A stretch of DNA of 27,000 bases, from NCBI GenBank assembly GCA_945885645.1, contig CAMCYV010000006.1, positions 1 to 27,000 on the forward strand, in the 5' to 3' direction. Every line of letters starts with the position of its first letter. Position 1 is the first letter of the stretch. The stretch is from Bifidobacterium breve. GTDB taxonomy: Bacteria > Actinomycetota > Actinomycetes > S36-B12. The position numbers and the translations under genes are program-made. The notes beneath the pieces were generated by a model, which saw only the letters and a program-made list of their open reading frames with translations, was not told the origin of the DNA and ran no database searches. This document shows positions 6,188 to 14,571 of this stretch, piece after piece.

Positions 6188-7651
6188 ATGACTTCGCATC
6201 TGGTTTCCCACGATCTCGGTTTACCGGTTTTTTCGGTTGCGCAGATCCGGGCCGCCGAGGAGCGAGCCTTAGTGGTTACGGCTCCGGGTTCACTTATGCA
6301 ACGTGCGGCATTTGCTCTAGGTGTTGGGTGCGCTGATTTATTGCGTGAAACTTTTGGTCGTGTTTATGGTACTTCGGCTTTAGTTATAGTTGGTCCGGGT
6401 AATAACGGTGGTGATGCACTATTCGCTGGAGCGTTACTGGCTCGCCGAGGGGTTCGAGTAGGGATCTACTGTGTTGTTCCCGGGGTGTGCCATGAATTAG
6501 GTCTCATCACGGCACTTGGCGCTGGTGGCCGCGTGATTGATTCACTGGCGGGAGGATTTGATTTAGTGCTCGACGGTATTGCCGGGCTGGGGAGTTCGCG
6601 GCCAGTTGAGAGTGAACTTGCTCACTGCATTAATTACTCACCGCTGGTAGTTGCCGTTGACATTCCCAGTGGGGTTAATGCCGATACTGGTGTTTGTGAT
6701 GTTGATGCTTGTATTCATGCTGATGTGACTTTTACTTTTGGCGCACTTAAACCTGGCCTGGTACTTGCTCCCGGTGCCGCGTTTGCAGGCGCGATCGAGA
6801 TCGTTGATTTAGATTTGGAATTTGATTCTGATCCGATGCTGCGAGTCTTAGGGGATTACGAGGTCGCCGAGTTAGTGCCGGCTTTGAATTTTGATTCCTA
6901 CAAGTACTCTCGCGGAGTTGTGGGAATTGCCGCGGGCTCACCAAGTTATCCCGGCGCGGCCATGCTGAGTGTGTTGGGTGCGCAGCACAGTGGTGTTGGC
7001 ATGGTCATGTTGCGTGAAGGATTTGTTGATCGTGCTCTGGTCTTAGACTCATTGCCTAATGTTGTTTCAATTGATTCTGATTCACCACGAATTACTGGCT
7101 GGGCAGTTGGGCCGGGGTTTTCCGGTTGCGAGGCTGAACACTCGTTCCTCATATCGGTCTTGGCTGGGGAGTTGCCAGTTGTCCTTGATGCTGGTGCGCT
7201 TAGCGCTGTTGCAGATTTAACTGATGTGCGTAATGCGGTTTCGACACGGTCGGGAGTGACCGTGGTGACACCACATGTGGGTGAGTTTCGGCAGATGTTT
7301 CCCCAATTGGTTGGTTTCGATCTCGAGTCGGTGCGCACTGCAGCACGCGAATTAAATGCGATTGTGGTGGCGAAAGGGCCGCGAACTCTTGTGGTGGGCC
7401 CTGATGGACGGGCTTTTGTCGACATTGAGGCAAGTCCAGCAATGGGTACGGCCGGCTCAGGTGATGTTCTGACGGGAATTATTGGTGGACTTCTCGCCAG
7501 TAGCGCACTCGATACAGTTGACGTTGTGGCGCTGATAGCGGCGGGGGTGTGGATTCATTCTCGGGCCGGTCGAATTGCGGAATCTCAGTCGGAGAATCCG
7601 ACGGCCGTTGATATTGGCAATATGGTGGGTGAGGTTTTGCGTGACCTCTAA
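6188..7651 (+). CDS. nnrD: Bifunctional NAD(P)HX epimerase / ADP-dependent dehydratase
   Basis: Repairs hydrated NADH and NADPH. The N-terminal YjeF_N half (about 10-215) epimerises R-NAD(P)HX and carries GPGNNGGDAL at 69-78. The C-terminal ribokinase-like half (about 225-487) dehydrates the S form using ADP and carries the anion-hole motif GTAGSGDVLTG at 420-430. The 487-residue length suits the fused form found in most bacteria. The ATG at 6188 is preferred over an in-frame TTG at 6176, because GGTTGAG lies seven bases before it and the conserved region starts shortly after. It begins four bases after glmS ends and overlaps alr by 11, so it lies within an operon. The symbol nnr or yjeF is also used. 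Both active sites look intact. Confidence 0.93.
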   Translation: MTSHLVSHDLGLPVFSVAQIRAAEERALVVTAPGSLMQRAAFALGVGCADLLRETFGRVYGTSALVIVGPGNNGGDALFAGALLARRGVRVGIYCVVPGVCHELGLITALGAGGRVIDSLAGGFDLVLDGIAGLGSSRPVESELAHCINYSPLVVAVDIPSGVNADTGVCDVDACIHADVTFTFGALKPGLVLAPGAAFAGAIEIVDLDLEFDSDPMLRVLGDYEVAELVPALNFDSYKYSRGVVGIAAGSPSYPGAAMLSVLGAQHSGVGMVMLREGFVDRALVLDSLPNVVSIDSDSPRITGWAVGPGFSGCEAEHSFLISVLAGELPVVLDAGALSAVADLTDVRNAVSTRSGVTVVTPHVGEFRQMFPQLVGFDLESVRTAARELNAIVVAKGPRTLVVGPDGRAFVDIEASPAMGTAGSGDVLTGIIGGLLASSALDTVDVVALIAAGVWIHSRAGRIAESQSENPTAVDIGNMVGEVLRDL

Positions 7652-8804
7652 ATCACAGCCGCCACCCAACGCCCGGGCCTGGGCTAACATCAGCGGTCAG
7701 GCAATCCTGCGCAATTACGACACAGTTCGAGCGATTGCTGGCGTTGACGTAATGGCTGTTGTGAAAGCAGATGCGTATGGACATGGAGCCGACTTCATTG
7801 CTCCGTTACTTCGGACACATGGAGTCACATGGTTGGGAGTTGCTCTACCGAGTGAAGCACTTGCATTGCGTGCCGCCGGAGATCGCGGAAGGATTTTGAG
7901 TTGGCTCAGCACGCCACGGGATCCTGATCTTGCCGCATGTGTCGGAGCTGATGTTGATCTTTCTGTTTCCAATTCCCGTGAATTGCATGAAATCGCAGCC
8001 GCAGCTCGAGTATTGGGGAAGCGTGCGTACATTCATGTGAAAATTGACACGGGTTTGAGTCGGAACGGTCTCCCTCTTACTGAACTGGGTTCTGTTCTTG
8101 CTGAGTTGATCACGTTGGTTGCTGAAGGTGTAATTGGTGTCCGTGGCGTGTGGAGTCACCTAGCGAGTGCTGATCATGTCGACCCAGAAATCGCCCAGGA
8201 ATCAGTGTCTGCCCAACGCGACGTTTTCATATCGGCTCTTGCGGAATTTGCTTCCGCTGGAATTGAACCCGAAGCTATTCACCTTGCCAATACTGCGGGA
8301 GCCCTGTGGCACCCTGATTCTCGATTTAATCTTGTTCGCATTGGCATTAGCATGTACGGACTCTCACCGAATGTGCAGCGGGCGAGTTCAGCAGAATTGA
8401 ATTTGGTGCCGGCTATGACACTGGTCGCACGGCTGAGCTCAATCAAATCAGTGCCGGCAGGCTCGGGTGTGTCCTACCTTCACACGTGGACGGCTGAGCG
8501 GGAATGTCAGCTTGGCTTGGTTCCGGTTGGCTACGGCGATGGAATCCCGCGCAGTGCAAGCAACAATGTGTCGGTGTGCGTTGCTGGAGAATTGATTTCT
8601 CAGGTGGGAACAATTGCTATGGACCAATTTGTAATCGATGCAACAGATTCGATTGCTGACATTTCCGCTGGTAGCGAGGTGTATCTGTTTGGTTCGGGGG
8701 CTCACGGGGAGTTAAGCGCGGATCAGTGGGGCCAAGCCAGTGGAAGTATCGGATACGAAATAGTCACTCGGCTCGGATCACGAATCCCGCGGGTTCACGT
8801 GTGA
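7641..8804 (+). CDS. alr: Alanine racemase
   Basis: A PLP-dependent enzyme that interconverts L- and D-alanine for peptidoglycan. The fold-type III barrel begins at ARAWANIS. The PLP lysine is K42 in VVKADAYGHG, and the catalytic tyrosine is Y279 in GVSYLHTW. The C-terminal domain holds VPVGYGDGIPR and TIAMDQFVID, both family signatures. The frame is open upstream inside nnrD to 7575, but the GTG at 7641 is chosen: it gives 387 residues, a normal length, and has GGTGAGG seven bases before it. This start overlaps nnrD by 11 bases, implying coupled translation. Its position between nnrD and the alpha/beta hydrolase-tsaE group matches other actinobacteria, where alr precedes tsaE. Confidence 0.96.
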   Translation: MTSKSQPPPNARAWANISGQAILRNYDTVRAIAGVDVMAVVKADAYGHGADFIAPLLRTHGVTWLGVALPSEALALRAAGDRGRILSWLSTPRDPDLAACVGADVDLSVSNSRELHEIAAAARVLGKRAYIHVKIDTGLSRNGLPLTELGSVLAELITLVAEGVIGVRGVWSHLASADHVDPEIAQESVSAQRDVFISALAEFASAGIEPEAIHLANTAGALWHPDSRFNLVRIGISMYGLSPNVQRASSAELNLVPAMTLVARLSSIKSVPAGSGVSYLHTWTAERECQLGLVPVGYGDGIPRSASNNVSVCVAGELISQVGTIAMDQFVIDATDSIADISAGSEVYLFGSGAHGELSADQWGQASGSIGYEIVTRLGSRIPRVHV

Positions 8805-8867
8805 GGCTTATTCTTCCATTGGTAGTTTGATGCTTATTCCTTTGATATTAGGTGGTGAAGTGCGCAA

Positions 8868-9944
8868 GTGGCTCTTGATTTTGGCAAAGTAGCCGGACGC
8901 GCAGTTCTCTCACTTGGCGCGGTGGCACTCGGGGCTGCTGCTGGTGCAGCAGCTGAACGCTTGGTCATGCGATTCAGCGCTACGCAGGATCACGATGCTG
9001 ATTTAACCGAGTTCTATTCATTGCACGGTGAGCCATTCGAGGTTTTTACCTCCGATGGGGCAGTTTTGGCCGGCGAGGTCGATCGACTATCTGGATCGCG
9101 AGTCACAATCGTGATGCCCCATGGCTTTGCATTGAATCGCAACTCTTGGTACTACCAACGCTTGGCTTTGCGAGATCGTGCGACACTGGTTTTCTACGAC
9201 CAGCGCGGACACGGCGAGTCCATGTACGTTGCTGATGCGCAGCTGCGGGATCACAGCATTGATCAACTGGGGCGTGACCTGTATTCGGTGATCAATCAGG
9301 TCGCCCCGCACGACACGTTGATCGTGATCGGGCACTCTATGGGCGGCATGTCTATTTTGGCATTGGTTGAGCAACACCCAGAGCTTTTCGGAACCCAAGT
9401 AATTGGAGTTGGGTTGATTTCGAGCTCCGCAAGTTCTGTCGGCGCTTCGACTTTAGGTCTACCTGCCCCGATCTCACGCGTTGTTCAAGGACTAGTTCCT
9501 GGGGTTGCGTCCGCCATGGCGAAAGGTGGGACCGCGCTGTCCCACTCGCGCTGGAGCAAAACTGATCTGGGACTGCTGCTGACCCGCCTTTACTCATTCG
9601 GTTCGGTTGCCCCAGTCCACGCGGGTGAATTTGTTGCCGACATGGTTTCGTCAACAAATTTCAATATCTTGGTTGACTTCTTGCCCAATATTTATGAGCA
9701 CGACAAACTTGATTCACTTGAACCATTGCAGCAGGTGGAGACTTTGGTGATTGTGGGTGAATCAGATCGATTGACCCCACCGGCGTTAAGTGAAGCAATC
9801 ATCGAGCAGGTCCCGGGCGCTGAATTTGTTGTACTTGCTGAAAGCGGTCACATGGTGACGCTTGAGCGGTACGCAGAAGTAAATGAACTTCTCACCGGAT
9901 TTGTTGACCGGGTAATTGAAAGACATGACCAAAATGAGAATTGA
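8868..9944 (+). CDS. Alpha/beta hydrolase, probably membrane-anchored
   Basis: A 358-residue alpha/beta hydrolase. The oxyanion-region HGF is at 85-87, the nucleophile elbow GHSMGG places the serine at S157, and GESDRLTPP and ESGHMV supply D300 and H328, completing the triad. The first 35 residues contain a small, Ala/Gly-rich hydrophobic stretch (AVLSLGAVALGAAAGAAAE) that may be a single membrane anchor; cleavage is not obvious. The GTG start follows a stop codon in the same frame by only a few codons and has GGTGGTGAAG seven bases upstream, so it is the first possible start. A hydrolase of this type lies between alr and tsaE in many actinobacteria, but its substrate is not known. Esterase, lipase or peptidase activity cannot be separated by eye. 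Confidence 0.85.
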   Translation: MALDFGKVAGRAVLSLGAVALGAAAGAAAERLVMRFSATQDHDADLTEFYSLHGEPFEVFTSDGAVLAGEVDRLSGSRVTIVMPHGFALNRNSWYYQRLALRDRATLVFYDQRGHGESMYVADAQLRDHSIDQLGRDLYSVINQVAPHDTLIVIGHSMGGMSILALVEQHPELFGTQVIGVGLISSSASSVGASTLGLPAPISRVVQGLVPGVASAMAKGGTALSHSRWSKTDLGLLLTRLYSFGSVAPVHAGEFVADMVSSTNFNILVDFLPNIYEHDKLDSLEPLQQVETLVIVGESDRLTPPALSEAIIEQVPGAEFVVLAESGHMVTLERYAEVNELLTGFVDRVIERHDQNEN

Positions 9945-10392
9945 AACCCCAGAACAAATGCAAGCCCTCGGTGAATCAATTGCTGCTGTTGTTCGCGGCG
10001 GTGACGTCTTGATTCTCACCGGTGATTTGGGTGCTGGGAAAACCACTTTTGCCCAGGGCGTTGCACGTGGGCTGGGCATAACTGAACCCGTGACCAGTCC
10101 GACATTTGTTATGAGCAAGGCCTACCCGGGGGTTAATGGACTGGGGTTATTGCACCTTGATGTCTACCGGGTGAGTGCAGTTGATCAGCTCCTTGATCTG
10201 TGGTCAGAAATTGACGCCGCGCAATGTTTGACGTTGGTTGAGTGGGGCCGTGAGTGGGCTAGTGAGTTTGGTGAGACGGTCATTGAAATGCGGATTAATA
10301 CGGAATTAGAGTTTGGGCGCGAAATTGACTTCACTTCTTTCCCACCATCTGGGGATTCATTTCTCCGCCGGGTTGAATCAATACTCACATGA
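9925..10392 (+). CDS. tsaE: tRNA t6A biosynthesis ATPase TsaE
   Basis: The ATPase of the t6A (threonylcarbamoyl-adenosine) tRNA-modification machinery, acting with TsaB and TsaD. At 155 residues it has the normal length. The Walker A motif GDLGAGKT is at 33-40, LHLDVYRV is the acidic motif typical of TsaE, and LVEWGREW is the conserved W-containing segment near the C-terminus. The ATG at 9925 overlaps the hydrolase gene by 20 bases; another ATG at 9934 is possible and would remove three residues. Its stop overlaps the tsaB start as ATGA at 10389-10392. Grouping with tsaB and tsaD in one overlapping string makes the assignment very safe. Confidence 0.95.
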   Translation: MTKMRIETPEQMQALGESIAAVVRGGDVLILTGDLGAGKTTFAQGVARGLGITEPVTSPTFVMSKAYPGVNGLGLLHLDVYRVSAVDQLLDLWSEIDAAQCLTLVEWGREWASEFGETVIEMRINTELEFGREIDFTSFPPSGDSFLRRVESILT

Positions 10393-10985
10393 AAATTATT
10401 GCAGTTGATACGTCTACGGAATTAAGTTCAATTGCCTTGGTTGATTCTGGCGGCGTTGTTTCCATGGCCAGTCACACTAATGCCCGTGGTCACGTGGAAG
10501 CGATTGGAACATTATTCGCCGAATTGGAATTGGATCTGAATTCCTTACCCGACTTGATTGCTTGCGGTGTCGGCCCCGGACCCTACACAGGATTGCGCGT
10601 TGGTATCGCTTTTGCCCAAGGACTTTCTGCAGCTTGGTCAGTGCCCGTTGTCGGAGTGTGTTCACTTGATGCTGTTGCTATCGCGATTATTCGCCAGGGT
10701 TTAGTCGCCCCTGAAAGTGAATTTATTGCGGCAACGGATGCTCGCCGCAAGGAGAATTACTGGGCAAAATTTGATGGCAGCGGTAGAAGAGTGTCAGGGC
10801 CAAGCGTTGATCTCACCGAAATTGTTCAAGGGTTGGCGCTGGAGGTCGAAATCCCTTTGGTAACGCAAGTTTCACCGCATGCAATTGATATAGCTGCATG
10901 TGCTGCACGTGGTGATCATTTGGATGTTACCCCTATGTATCTGCGAGAAGTTGATGCTAAGCCGAGTCTGTCGGTGCAGTTGTGA
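10389..10985 (+). CDS. tsaB: t6A biosynthesis protein TsaB
   Basis: A non-catalytic ASKHA-fold partner that dimerises with TsaD in the t6A complex. The 198-residue protein starts MKIIAVDTSTELSSIAL and has the conserved GVGPGPYTGLRVGIAFAQGLS segment (about 60-80), which is the family signature. The later ATDARRKENYWAKF region is also typical. It is somewhat shorter than the roughly 230 residues of E. coli TsaB, as is common in actinobacteria. It starts inside the tsaE stop (ATGA) and ends inside the rimI start (GTGA at 10982-10985), so translation is coupled on both sides. Nothing is missing at the TsaD interface as far as can be judged by eye. Confidence 0.95.
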   Translation: MKIIAVDTSTELSSIALVDSGGVVSMASHTNARGHVEAIGTLFAELELDLNSLPDLIACGVGPGPYTGLRVGIAFAQGLSAAWSVPVVGVCSLDAVAIAIIRQGLVAPESEFIAATDARRKENYWAKFDGSGRRVSGPSVDLTEIVQGLALEVEIPLVTQVSPHAIDIAACAARGDHLDVTPMYLREVDAKPSLSVQL

Positions 10986-11455
10986 CGACTCCTACTATTG
11001 AAATTCGTCGTATGCGTTGGTGGGATATTGCTGAAGTTGACAAACTTGAGCGTGACCTGTTTCCACATGACCCGTGGTCAACGGATCAATGGTGGCGGGA
11101 GTTAGCCCAGCTTCACAATCATTATTTTGTGTGTGATAGTTCAGGTGTTCTCAGTGGATATGCGGGTCTGAGTGTGTCGGGAGGCGATGCTGACATTCAA
11201 ACCATCGCGATTGGAGAATCATTCCAGGGACAAGGAATCGGGCGTCAACTTCTTGGTCATCTAGTTGATCTGTCGGTGGAATTGAAAGTGACTTTCATTT
11301 TCCTTGAAGTGCGTAATGACAACTTGGCGGCACTTTCAATGTATTCATCATTTGGATTTAAAGAAATTAGCAAAAGAGCCAATTACTACCCCGATGGAAC
11401 TGATGCTTTGATCCTGCGTCGTGATGACCGAGATGAGCGCGAGAGTAAATCATGA
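10982..11455 (+). CDS. rimI: GNAT acetyltransferase, RimI-type
   Basis: A 157-residue GCN5-related N-acetyltransferase. RimI acetylates the N-terminal alanine of ribosomal protein S18 in E. coli, and actinobacterial RimI may have broader N-terminal specificity. The acetyl-CoA loop is QGQGIG at 82-87, following the strand IQTIAIGESF. The segment LEVRNDNLAALSMYSSFGFKEISKRANYY is the diagnostic RimI C-terminal block, with the conserved asparagine and tyrosine. It overlaps tsaB by four bases (GTGA) and tsaD by four (ATGA), the same position as rimI between tsaB and tsaD in mycobacteria. That context supports RimI over a generic GNAT. Substrate specificity is not visible. Confidence 0.92.
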   Translation: MTTPTIEIRRMRWWDIAEVDKLERDLFPHDPWSTDQWWRELAQLHNHYFVCDSSGVLSGYAGLSVSGGDADIQTIAIGESFQGQGIGRQLLGHLVDLSVELKVTFIFLEVRNDNLAALSMYSSFGFKEISKRANYYPDGTDALILRRDDRDERESKS

Positions 11456-12486
11456 GCATGAGCGAACCTCTGGTACTGGGAATCGAGACTTCCTGCGATG
11501 AAACCGGAATTGGCATTGTGCGCGGGCGGGAATTACTGTCCAATGCTCTGGCATCAAGTGTTGAGCTGCACGCCCGATTCGGTGGTGTGGTCCCTGAAGT
11601 TGCTAGCCGCGCTCACTTAGAAGCAATGTTGCCAACAATTGATCTGGCCTGCTCTGCGGCTGGAGTTTCACTCAGAGATATTGATGCGATTGCAGTGACG
11701 GCAGGTCCAGGCTTGGTTGGCGCACTCATCGTTGGAATTGCATCAGCGAAAGCATTGGCATTGGGGTTGGGTATTCCCATCTACGGGGTCAACCACCTGG
11801 CGGCTCACGTGATGGTTGACGAACTAGAGCACGGACCTTTGCCCGAACTCGTTATTGGCCTGCTGGTCTCCGGGGGGCATTCATCGTTAATCAAAGTTAG
11901 TAACGGCGAGTTCACTTCCCTTGGTCAAACTTTGGATGACGCTGCGGGTGAAGCATTCGACAAAGTTGCGCGCCTCCTTGGTTTGCCATTTCCCGGGGGC
12001 CCCATGATTGATCAAGCTGCCCAAAGCGGTGACCCCAACGCTATTGATTTTCCCCGTGCCCTACGTACTGATCCAGATAATGCCTTCAATTTTTCGTTCT
12101 CGGGGTTAAAAACAGCGGTGGCCCGTTGGGTGAAAGAGGAGCAAAGGGTCGGTAACACTATTTCAGTTCCCGATGCCGCTGCTTCGGTTCAGGAGGCGAT
12201 TGCAGACATTCTGACCAGTAAAGCCATTGCTGCGGCCAAGGATCAAGGCGCTCCCCATTTGGTGATCGCAGGGGGAGTGGCCGCGAATTCGAGGTTACGG
12301 GCACTGGCTGCCCATCGCTGTGACCTCGCTGGAATCGAGCTTCGCGTGCCCAGTCCAACTCTGTGCACTGACAATGGGGCAATGGTTGCGGCGCTGGGAT
12401 CTCACCTCGTTCGAGTGGGGGCGGCCCCTTCACCGATTGATTTCCCGGCAACCTCAACCCTGTCGGTAAGTGAAGTGCTTTTCTAG
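11452..12486 (+). CDS. tsaD: tRNA threonylcarbamoyltransferase TsaD
   Basis: The catalytic Kae1/Qri7/YgjD-family protein, which transfers the threonylcarbamoyl group to A37 of ANN-decoding tRNAs. It is 344 residues, normal for the family. Landmarks are GIETSCDETGIGIV at the N-terminus, VPEVASRAHLE, the metal-binding NHLAAH with H115 and H119, LLVSGGHSSLI, FNFSFSGLKTAV, and the C-terminal CTDNGAMVAALG with the third metal ligand. Start: the ATG at 11452 overlaps the rimI stop; the ATG at 11458 is an alternative two codons later. It closes the overlapping run that begins with the alpha/beta hydrolase. TsaC/Sua5, needed for the first step, is not in this window. Confidence 0.97.
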   Translation: MSMSEPLVLGIETSCDETGIGIVRGRELLSNALASSVELHARFGGVVPEVASRAHLEAMLPTIDLACSAAGVSLRDIDAIAVTAGPGLVGALIVGIASAKALALGLGIPIYGVNHLAAHVMVDELEHGPLPELVIGLLVSGGHSSLIKVSNGEFTSLGQTLDDAAGEAFDKVARLLGLPFPGGPMIDQAAQSGDPNAIDFPRALRTDPDNAFNFSFSGLKTAVARWVKEEQRVGNTISVPDAAASVQEAIADILTSKAIAAAKDQGAPHLVIAGGVAANSRLRALAAHRCDLAGIELRVPSPTLCTDNGAMVAALGSHLVRVGAAPSPIDFPATSTLSVSEVLF

Positions 12487-12576
12487 CGGCTCGAATCGGA
12501 TTTGGCGCTCAACTAGGTTCCTGGGTTAAACTCCTGTAACGCGTTTGAATTATTGGTTGATACGGATGGAGGAGTA

Positions 12577-13332
12577 ATGCGCCGGGCTGTTGCGGCTTTA
12601 GCCGGAAGTATTCTCATTTTCTCTACCGGTTTCGGAGCGCAAGTGGGTTCGAGTGCCACTGAAAAGAGTGTTGAAACAGTGGTGCCCGCGCGTGAGAAAG
12701 TTCAGATCCCCAAGTCGGTGTACCGGATCAAAACGAAAGACAAAGTTGCTTTCATCACAATTGATGACGGAATTTATAAAACTGAAAATTCTTTGGCCTA
12801 TGTAAAAGCAAATAAGTTACCCATTACGGCATTTCTTTCATCATGGACCATTAAGGATTCACAAAAATACTTTGATGAATTCACGCAGTGGGGTTCGGTG
12901 CAAAACCACTCAGCGACCCACGCGTCATTTGCCAAAAAGTCCACGGATCTGAATCATGAAATTTGCTATGTTCAAAAACGGTTCGCAAAGAAATACGACT
13001 GGCGCCCCTGGATGTTGAGGCCACCATATGGCGCTGCGCAGGATTCTCAAGCAGTGCGCAAGATGGGTGAAAAATGTGGGATTCAACAAATAGTTATGTG
13101 GGATGCATCAATTGGCAATGGCAGAATTCATTATGCCGACTCCAGTTTAAAACCGGGATCCATCATTTTGATGCACTTTACAAAGTCACTCAAGAACGAT
13201 TTGGAACTTGCCGTAAGAAAGATTCGGGAGGCTGGCCTTGAACCGGCAAATCTCGATGACTACCTTCCGCGAATCACTAGTGCGCCCGCGATGCTCAGCG
13301 TTCGCGCTGGACTAACACAGCCTGCTCGGTAG
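12577..13332 (+). CDS. Secreted polysaccharide deacetylase (NodB-like)
   Basis: A 251-residue carbohydrate esterase 4-type protein expected to remove acetyl groups from peptidoglycan or another surface polysaccharide. Residues 1-27 look like a signal peptide: two arginines, a hydrophobic core (AVAALAGSILIFSTGFG), then small residues. The NodB metal site is readable: D63/D64 in FITIDDG, H111 and H115 in NHSATH, RPPYG at 148-152, and the last histidine H200 in SIILMH. The ATG at 12577 is chosen because GGAGGAG lies directly upstream, though at unusually short spacing, and the signal peptide begins here. The final 38 bases overlap the opposite-strand methyltransferase gene. A possible promoter is TTGGCG (12502) with TAAACT (12527), 19 bases apart. 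The substrate is unknown. Confidence 0.88.
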   Translation: MRRAVAALAGSILIFSTGFGAQVGSSATEKSVETVVPAREKVQIPKSVYRIKTKDKVAFITIDDGIYKTENSLAYVKANKLPITAFLSSWTIKDSQKYFDEFTQWGSVQNHSATHASFAKKSTDLNHEICYVQKRFAKKYDWRPWMLRPPYGAAQDSQAVRKMGEKCGIQQIVMWDASIGNGRIHYADSSLKPGSIILMHFTKSLKNDLELAVRKIREAGLEPANLDDYLPRITSAPAMLSVRAGLTQPAR

Positions 13333-14494
13333 CACCGCGTCCCAGTACTACGACCGCCCATTCATTGTGATCGGGCTTTCCACAAGCTTTTCGTAAATCT
13401 TTTTGATCGCGTCTTCCATCCTTTGTTTTCAAGGCAATTCCCGGTAAGTGCTTGACGCGTGATTTGATCTCATTGACCGGAAATACGTCATTGATCAGGT
13501 ATGCGCGGGCGTGAGGGAAGACTGCGGCTGCTCCAAAAAGCCACATGTTTTTTTCGCCAACGGGTGTGAGACCAAGTTCGCCAGCGACCTGTTGGGCAAG
13601 TCCTGCTCGGGTTATTGCCGGGTCTAGTTCATAAAGAAACCCTTCTGCACGGATTTCCACGTGCGGGTGCGTGGCAGGCTCGGTTGTGCGTGTGATCATG
13701 CTGGATTCTTCTCGTTCTGAATTGATCATGACGGCGTAAGTTCCGGTTACTGCATTTGTGGCGAACATCTCGACAACGTTTGCATCCAGACTGACAACGT
13801 ATTGAGCCCAGCCGTCCGGTGGAGTAAAAGCTGGAGCCGCTTTCATAAACACTCGAAAACTTTTAGCTACTTCTTTGACGAAAGACACTGGCGGCGACCA
13901 ACGCTCAGGGTCGCGTTCAGGGAGTGCGCGCGCACCGTCGAGGGAACGTGAACTGCCTCGACGAGCAGGATCAATGAAGATCGCGGTTTGGTCTGGATCC
14001 CATTGGGTCAGGTCAAGCAGTGTGCCGTCGCACATCAAGACGTTGGCACCGGGAACGTTGTGGGCGAATAGTGCGGCGGTATTGGGATCTCGCTCAACCG
14101 CGGTTGTGTTGAGCCCAGCGTCGATGAAGGCGGCGCTGTCACTTCCAAGTCCGGCCGTGAGGTCAATTACCCCGTTGGTTCCACTGTGGGAAATGATCTG
14201 GGCGTGAAAGGCCGCGACAAGCGGATGACTGGCCGCTTCCAGGCCGTCCCGCGTGAAAAACCAGTTCTGCCTTGGCCGACCGCTGTTTTTCCAGGCCAGA
14301 GCAGCCCTATCGCGTAGTTCCACCTGTTCGAGTGCCAATCGGAGGGCGTCCACCCCATGGCCCTGGGCTCGTAGTGATGTGATGATGGTGAGCTCGTTGG
14401 CGCCGGGCTGGGCCAAAGCCATCCGTGCTTGGGAAATCAATTCCTCGTTGGGTGAGCCTCCACCGGGGGCGTCTTCACTGGGCTGGAGCGGCAC
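13295..14494 (-). CDS. SAM-dependent methyltransferase with THUMP-like C-terminus
   Basis: A 399-residue class I methyltransferase of the type named THUMP-like in actinobacterial genomes, probably acting on RNA (inference). Motif I is VIDLTAGLGSD at 109-119, followed by an acidic residue at the end of the next strand (TAVERD, E134), and IDPARRG at 174-180 stands at the motif IV position. The C-terminal third (about 290-399), with MWLFGAAAVFPHARAYLINDVFPVNEIKSR split over two strands and a basic GRRDQKDLRKACG segment, matches the THUMP-like domain. The GTG start has no Shine-Dalgarno sequence; a TAGGCT lies six bases upstream, suggesting a leaderless mRNA. It runs convergent with the deacetylase and overlaps it by 38 bases, and it is divergent from groES. 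Confidence 0.82.
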   Translation of the reverse strand: MPLQPSEDAPGGGSPNEELISQARMALAQPGANELTIITSLRAQGHGVDALRLALEQVELRDRAALAWKNSGRPRQNWFFTRDGLEAASHPLVAAFHAQIISHSGTNGVIDLTAGLGSDSAAFIDAGLNTTAVERDPNTAALFAHNVPGANVLMCDGTLLDLTQWDPDQTAIFIDPARRGSSRSLDGARALPERDPERWSPPVSFVKEVAKSFRVFMKAAPAFTPPDGWAQYVVSLDANVVEMFATNAVTGTYAVMINSEREESSMITRTTEPATHPHVEIRAEGFLYELDPAITRAGLAQQVAGELGLTPVGEKNMWLFGAAAVFPHARAYLINDVFPVNEIKSRVKHLPGIALKTKDGRRDQKDLRKACGKPDHNEWAVVVLGRGATEQAVLVQRER

Positions 14495-14500
14495 GGGGCA

Positions 14501-14506
14501 AGCCTA
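14501..14506 (-). promoter_or_regulatory. Possible leaderless -10 for the methyltransferase
   Basis: On the minus strand TAGGCT (14506 down to 14501) is followed by six bases and then the GTG at 14494. No -35 stands out at the proper distance. The element lies only 20 bases from the first CIRCE operator, so HrcA could affect it too; that is speculation. Confidence 0.35.
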
Positions 14507-14525
14507 GGGGCCAATAAGGGGCTGG

Positions 14526-14552
14526 CTGGCACTCGGTTTGACAGAGTGCTAA
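14526..14552 (+). promoter_or_regulatory. CIRCE operator 1 (HrcA site), overlapping groES -35
   Basis: CTGGCACTC, nine bases, then GAGTGCTAA. The consensus is TTAGCACTC-N9-GAGTGCTAA, so the right arm is perfect and the left arm differs at two outer positions. The nine-base spacer contains TTGACA, so repressor binding would cover the -35 element. HrcA is the established repressor at CIRCE; its gene is not in this window. Confidence 0.92.
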
Positions 14553-14566
14553 CTGTTGCGTAATCT
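14538..14566 (+). promoter_or_regulatory. groESL promoter
   Basis: A perfect -35 TTGACA (14538-14543), a 17-base spacer and TAATCT (14561-14566) form the best sigma-70-type promoter in the window. Transcription should start near 14573, inside the left arm of CIRCE 2, leaving a leader of almost 100 bases before groES. Confidence 0.88.
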
Positions 14567-14571
14567 TTGAT

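Noticed and set aside
7575..7640. Extended alanine racemase N-terminus beginning inside nnrD
   Set aside because: The extra 22 residues are basic and unlike any racemase. GTG at 7641 with a ribosome binding site gives the normal length.
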